DNA from: Pseudomonadales bacterium
GTDB lineage: Bacteria; Pseudomonadota; Gammaproteobacteria; Pseudomonadales; Moraxellaceae
Reading direction: 5' to 3'
DNA length: 6,898 bases
NCBI GenBank assembly: GCA_013043915.1
Contig: JABEVH010000005.1
Location: 1-6,898, forward strand
The position numbers and the translations under genes are program-made. Under the pieces are notes generated by a model, which ran no database searches, was not told where the DNA came from, and worked only from the letters and a program-made list of their open reading frames with translations. Shown one piece after another: positions 4,921 through 6,898 of the stretch; position 1 is the stretch's first letter; every line of letters begins with the position of its first letter.

Positions 4921-6783
4921 ATGACAACCAGCAAATCTTCAACGCGTACTTTAGCTATTGCTGCGCTAGGCGTTGTTTTTGGTGATATCGGAACCAGCCC
5001 TTTGTACACCATGTCACAGATTTTTAGCGGTTCGTCACACGCTGTTCCACTCAATGCCTTTCACATCTACGGCATCTTGTCCCTGATGTTCTGGTCACTG
5101 ATGGTTGTCGTATCGTTTAAGTATGTCCTCTTCATCATGAATGCCGATAACCGAGGAGAAGGCGGCATCATGGCCCTGATGGCTCTGGTATTGCGGCAAG
5201 GGGGCCAGCAGGCAAGGATTCTGATGTTGATGGGGCTTTTTGGTGCCGCCCTGTTTTATGGCGACAGTGTGCTGACCCCCGCTATCTCTGTGCTATCTGC
5301 GGTCGAAGGGCTTAGCATAGCCTCACCAGCTTTTACCCAGTACGAAGTTCCCTTGTCTATCATCGTATTGGTCAGTCTTTTCATGGTGCAAAAACAGGGT
5401 ACTTCGGCGGTGGGAAGGTGGTTTGGCCCCCTGATGGTTATCTGGTTTAGCGTACTGGGTCTCTTGGGGGCCATGCAAGTCATGCGCGAGCCCTCGGTAC
5501 TCAAGGCACTGAACCCCTGGTATGCCTTGCGCTATTTCCTGCATGACCCCAAGGCTGGATTTTTCTCATTAGGCGCCACCGTGCTTGCCCTCACCGGCGC
5601 AGAAGCTCTGTACGCTGACATGGGTCATTTTGGCCGTAAACCCGTGCAGCGCGCTTGGTTTTTCGTGGTACTGCCTGGACTTTTTCTCAACTACTTTGGC
5701 CAGGGATCCTTGCTTATTCTGGAGCCCAAAGCCATTGAAAACCCCTTTTACCTCATGAGCCCGCACTGGGCCCTGTTTCCGTTGATCGGATTAAGCACGA
5801 TTGCCACCATCATCGCTTCACAAGCCGTTATTTCCGGATGTTATTCCATGACGCAGCAGGCCATCCATTTGGGATACAGCCCCCGTATGGCAGTCATGCA
5901 TACCTCGCAAAACGAGATTGGACAGATTTATCTGCCTGGGGTTAACTGGGCACAAATGATAGCTGTCGCCGTCCTGATTGTTGCTTTCGGCTCTTCAGAC
6001 CGACTGGCTGCTGCTTACGGTATTGCCGTGACCGGCACCATGCTCATTACCACGATTCTGGCCTACTTTGTGGTTCGCCAAATCTGGGGGTGGACACTTT
6101 ACGCCAGTCTGGGCCTCGTTGGACTATTTGCCAGTGTAGACCTGGCCTATTTCACCTCCAATCTGTTCAAGATCAATCAGGGTGGCTGGTTCCCGCTAGC
6201 CTTGGGTGGCTGCATTTTTCTTCTGATGACGACCTGGAAAAAAGGGCGTCGCCTGCTTAATCGTCACCTTGAAGAAGAGATGGTCCCCTTGGTGCAATTT
6301 GCTACACAGTCAGAAGGTATATTACCTACCGTACCGGGCACAGCTATCTATATGTCCCAGCATCTTAACAGCACGCCACACGCCATGATGCACAGTGTCA
6401 AACACTTCAAGTGCCTGCATGACAGAGTGATCGTACTTAAGGTTGAAATTCGTGATGAGCCCCATGTTCCAGATAGCCAGAGAACTCAGGTAACCCGGGT
6501 CAATGATCACTTTTTCCGTGTACTGGTCACCTTTGGATTTATGGACGTCACTGATCTACCCGCTGCTATCAAGCTGTGTGCAGCTCAGGGGCTGCCACTC
6601 GATGCGCAGGATGTTTCATTCATCCTGGGCAGAGAGACCCTGTTACCTCGCAAGGGTTCAGGCATGTCGCTATGGCGTGAACGAATCTTCATCGCCATGT
6701 TCCGTAATGCTGGCAGTGCAGCCTCCTACTTCCACATACCACCCAACCGCGTCGTAGAGCTGGGTTCACAAATTGCATTGTGA
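4921..6783 (+). CDS. kup: Low-affinity potassium uptake protein Kup (H+/K+ symporter)
   Basis: A 620-residue KUP/HAK/KT-family transporter (E. coli Kup 622), an inner-membrane proton-coupled potassium importer. The signature GVVFGDIGTSPLYT (17-30) opens the first membrane helix and includes D22. NADNRGEGG (74-82), FYGDSVLTPAISVLSAVEG (112-130) with D115, TGAEALYADMGHFG (225-238) with E228, QAVISGCYSMTQQA (301-314) and SVDLAYFTSNLFKINQGGW (405-423) with D407 are all family-conserved; the acidic residues match positions reported as important in E. coli Kup. About twelve hydrophobic helices span residues 12-437, followed by a soluble cytoplasmic domain (about 440-620). Membrane topology was judged by eye. 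The ATG lies five bases after the rimO stop with only GAG (4910-4912) as a possible ribosome-binding site, so translation may depend on ribosomes finishing rimO. Kup is the K+ system that works best at acid pH in E. coli. Complete and intact. Confidence 0.96.
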   Translation: MTTSKSSTRTLAIAALGVVFGDIGTSPLYTMSQIFSGSSHAVPLNAFHIYGILSLMFWSLMVVVSFKYVLFIMNADNRGEGGIMALMALVLRQGGQQARILMLMGLFGAALFYGDSVLTPAISVLSAVEGLSIASPAFTQYEVPLSIIVLVSLFMVQKQGTSAVGRWFGPLMVIWFSVLGLLGAMQVMREPSVLKALNPWYALRYFLHDPKAGFFSLGATVLALTGAEALYADMGHFGRKPVQRAWFFVVLPGLFLNYFGQGSLLILEPKAIENPFYLMSPHWALFPLIGLSTIATIIASQAVISGCYSMTQQAIHLGYSPRMAVMHTSQNEIGQIYLPGVNWAQMIAVAVLIVAFGSSDRLAAAYGIAVTGTMLITTILAYFVVRQIWGWTLYASLGLVGLFASVDLAYFTSNLFKINQGGWFPLALGGCIFLLMTTWKKGRRLLNRHLEEEMVPLVQFATQSEGILPTVPGTAIYMSQHLNSTPHAMMHSVKHFKCLHDRVIVLKVEIRDEPHVPDSQRTQVTRVNDHFFRVLVTFGFMDVTDLPAAIKLCAAQGLPLDAQDVSFILGRETLLPRKGSGMSLWRERIFIAMFRNAGSAASYFHIPPNRVVELGSQIAL

Positions 6784-6801
6784 CCCCAGCGAACAGGCAG
6801 A

Positions 6802-6898
6802 TCATATCTGATGGAGCCTGGCGACCCTACTGACTTCCTCCTTCGCGCCTAGCACCACCGGTACGCGCTGATGTAAAGAGGTCGGCATTAAATCAAGG
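6802..6898 (-). CDS. fbp: Class I fructose-1,6-bisphosphatase, C-terminal 31 residues (5' part outside window)
   Basis: The minus strand is open from the window edge to TGA at 6804-6802 and encodes 31 residues containing LDLMPTSLHQRVPVVLGAKE and ending RVARLHQI. The pattern P-T-x-LHQRVPV-x-LG-(S/A)-(K/R)-EEV is the typical C-terminus of class I fructose-1,6-bisphosphatases of proteobacteria, cytoplasmic enzymes that hydrolyse fructose-1,6-bisphosphate to fructose-6-phosphate in gluconeogenesis and the Calvin cycle. No catalytic residues fall inside the window, so the call rests on this terminal motif alone. The gene converges on kup with 18 bases between the two stop codons. It is too short and truncated to be found by a simple ORF scan. 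Confidence is good but not complete because only about a tenth of the protein is visible. Confidence 0.82.
   Translation of the reverse strand, partial: LDLMPTSLHQRVPVVLGAKEEVSRVARLHQI

Overview
The window is a compact, gene-dense piece of a proteobacterial chromosome carrying housekeeping and regulatory genes. The gene families (Rho, NtrB/NtrC, RimO with its TRAM domain, Kup, class I fructose-1,6-bisphosphatase, MsrA) and their sequence signatures fit a beta- or gammaproteobacterium, or the related Acidithiobacillia. The species cannot be named from the sequence. Base composition is balanced and even across the genes, and there is no sign of mobile DNA, phage, CRISPR, tRNA or rRNA.

Layout: (1) the 3' end of rho on + (1-320). 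(2) A minus-strand operon, ntrB (3344-2262), ntrC (2265-838), msrA (841-317), in which each downstream ATG overlaps the upstream TGA as ATGA. The rho and msrA stop codons overlap tail to tail, and a strong hairpin that could end rho transcription lies inside the msrA coding region. (3) A divergent intergenic region (3345-3574). Towards ntrB it holds a very good sigma-54 (-24/-12) promoter with one strong and one weaker NtrC-type dyad 32 bp apart; towards rimO it holds an extended -10 sigma-70 promoter. (4) A plus-strand pair, rimO (3575-4915) and kup (4921-6783), 5 bp apart. (5) The last 31 codons of a class I fbp gene on the minus strand (6802-6898), convergent with kup.

How it fits together: NtrB and NtrC are the nitrogen-status sensor kinase and its sigma-54 activator. 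The promoter layout suggests that the operon activates itself through sigma-54, instead of being read through from glnA, which is not next to it here. The methionine sulfoxide repair gene msrA is the last gene of this operon and is probably co-expressed with it. RimO (S12 methylthiolation) and Kup (potassium uptake) are probably co-transcribed without an obvious shared pathway.

No new multi-gene system is evident. The points worth following up are the sigma-54/NtrC architecture, the ntrBC-msrA coupling, a T-TTT-TTG slippery heptamer at the end of ntrB whose -1 frame runs open into ntrC, and the rho terminator candidate embedded in msrA.
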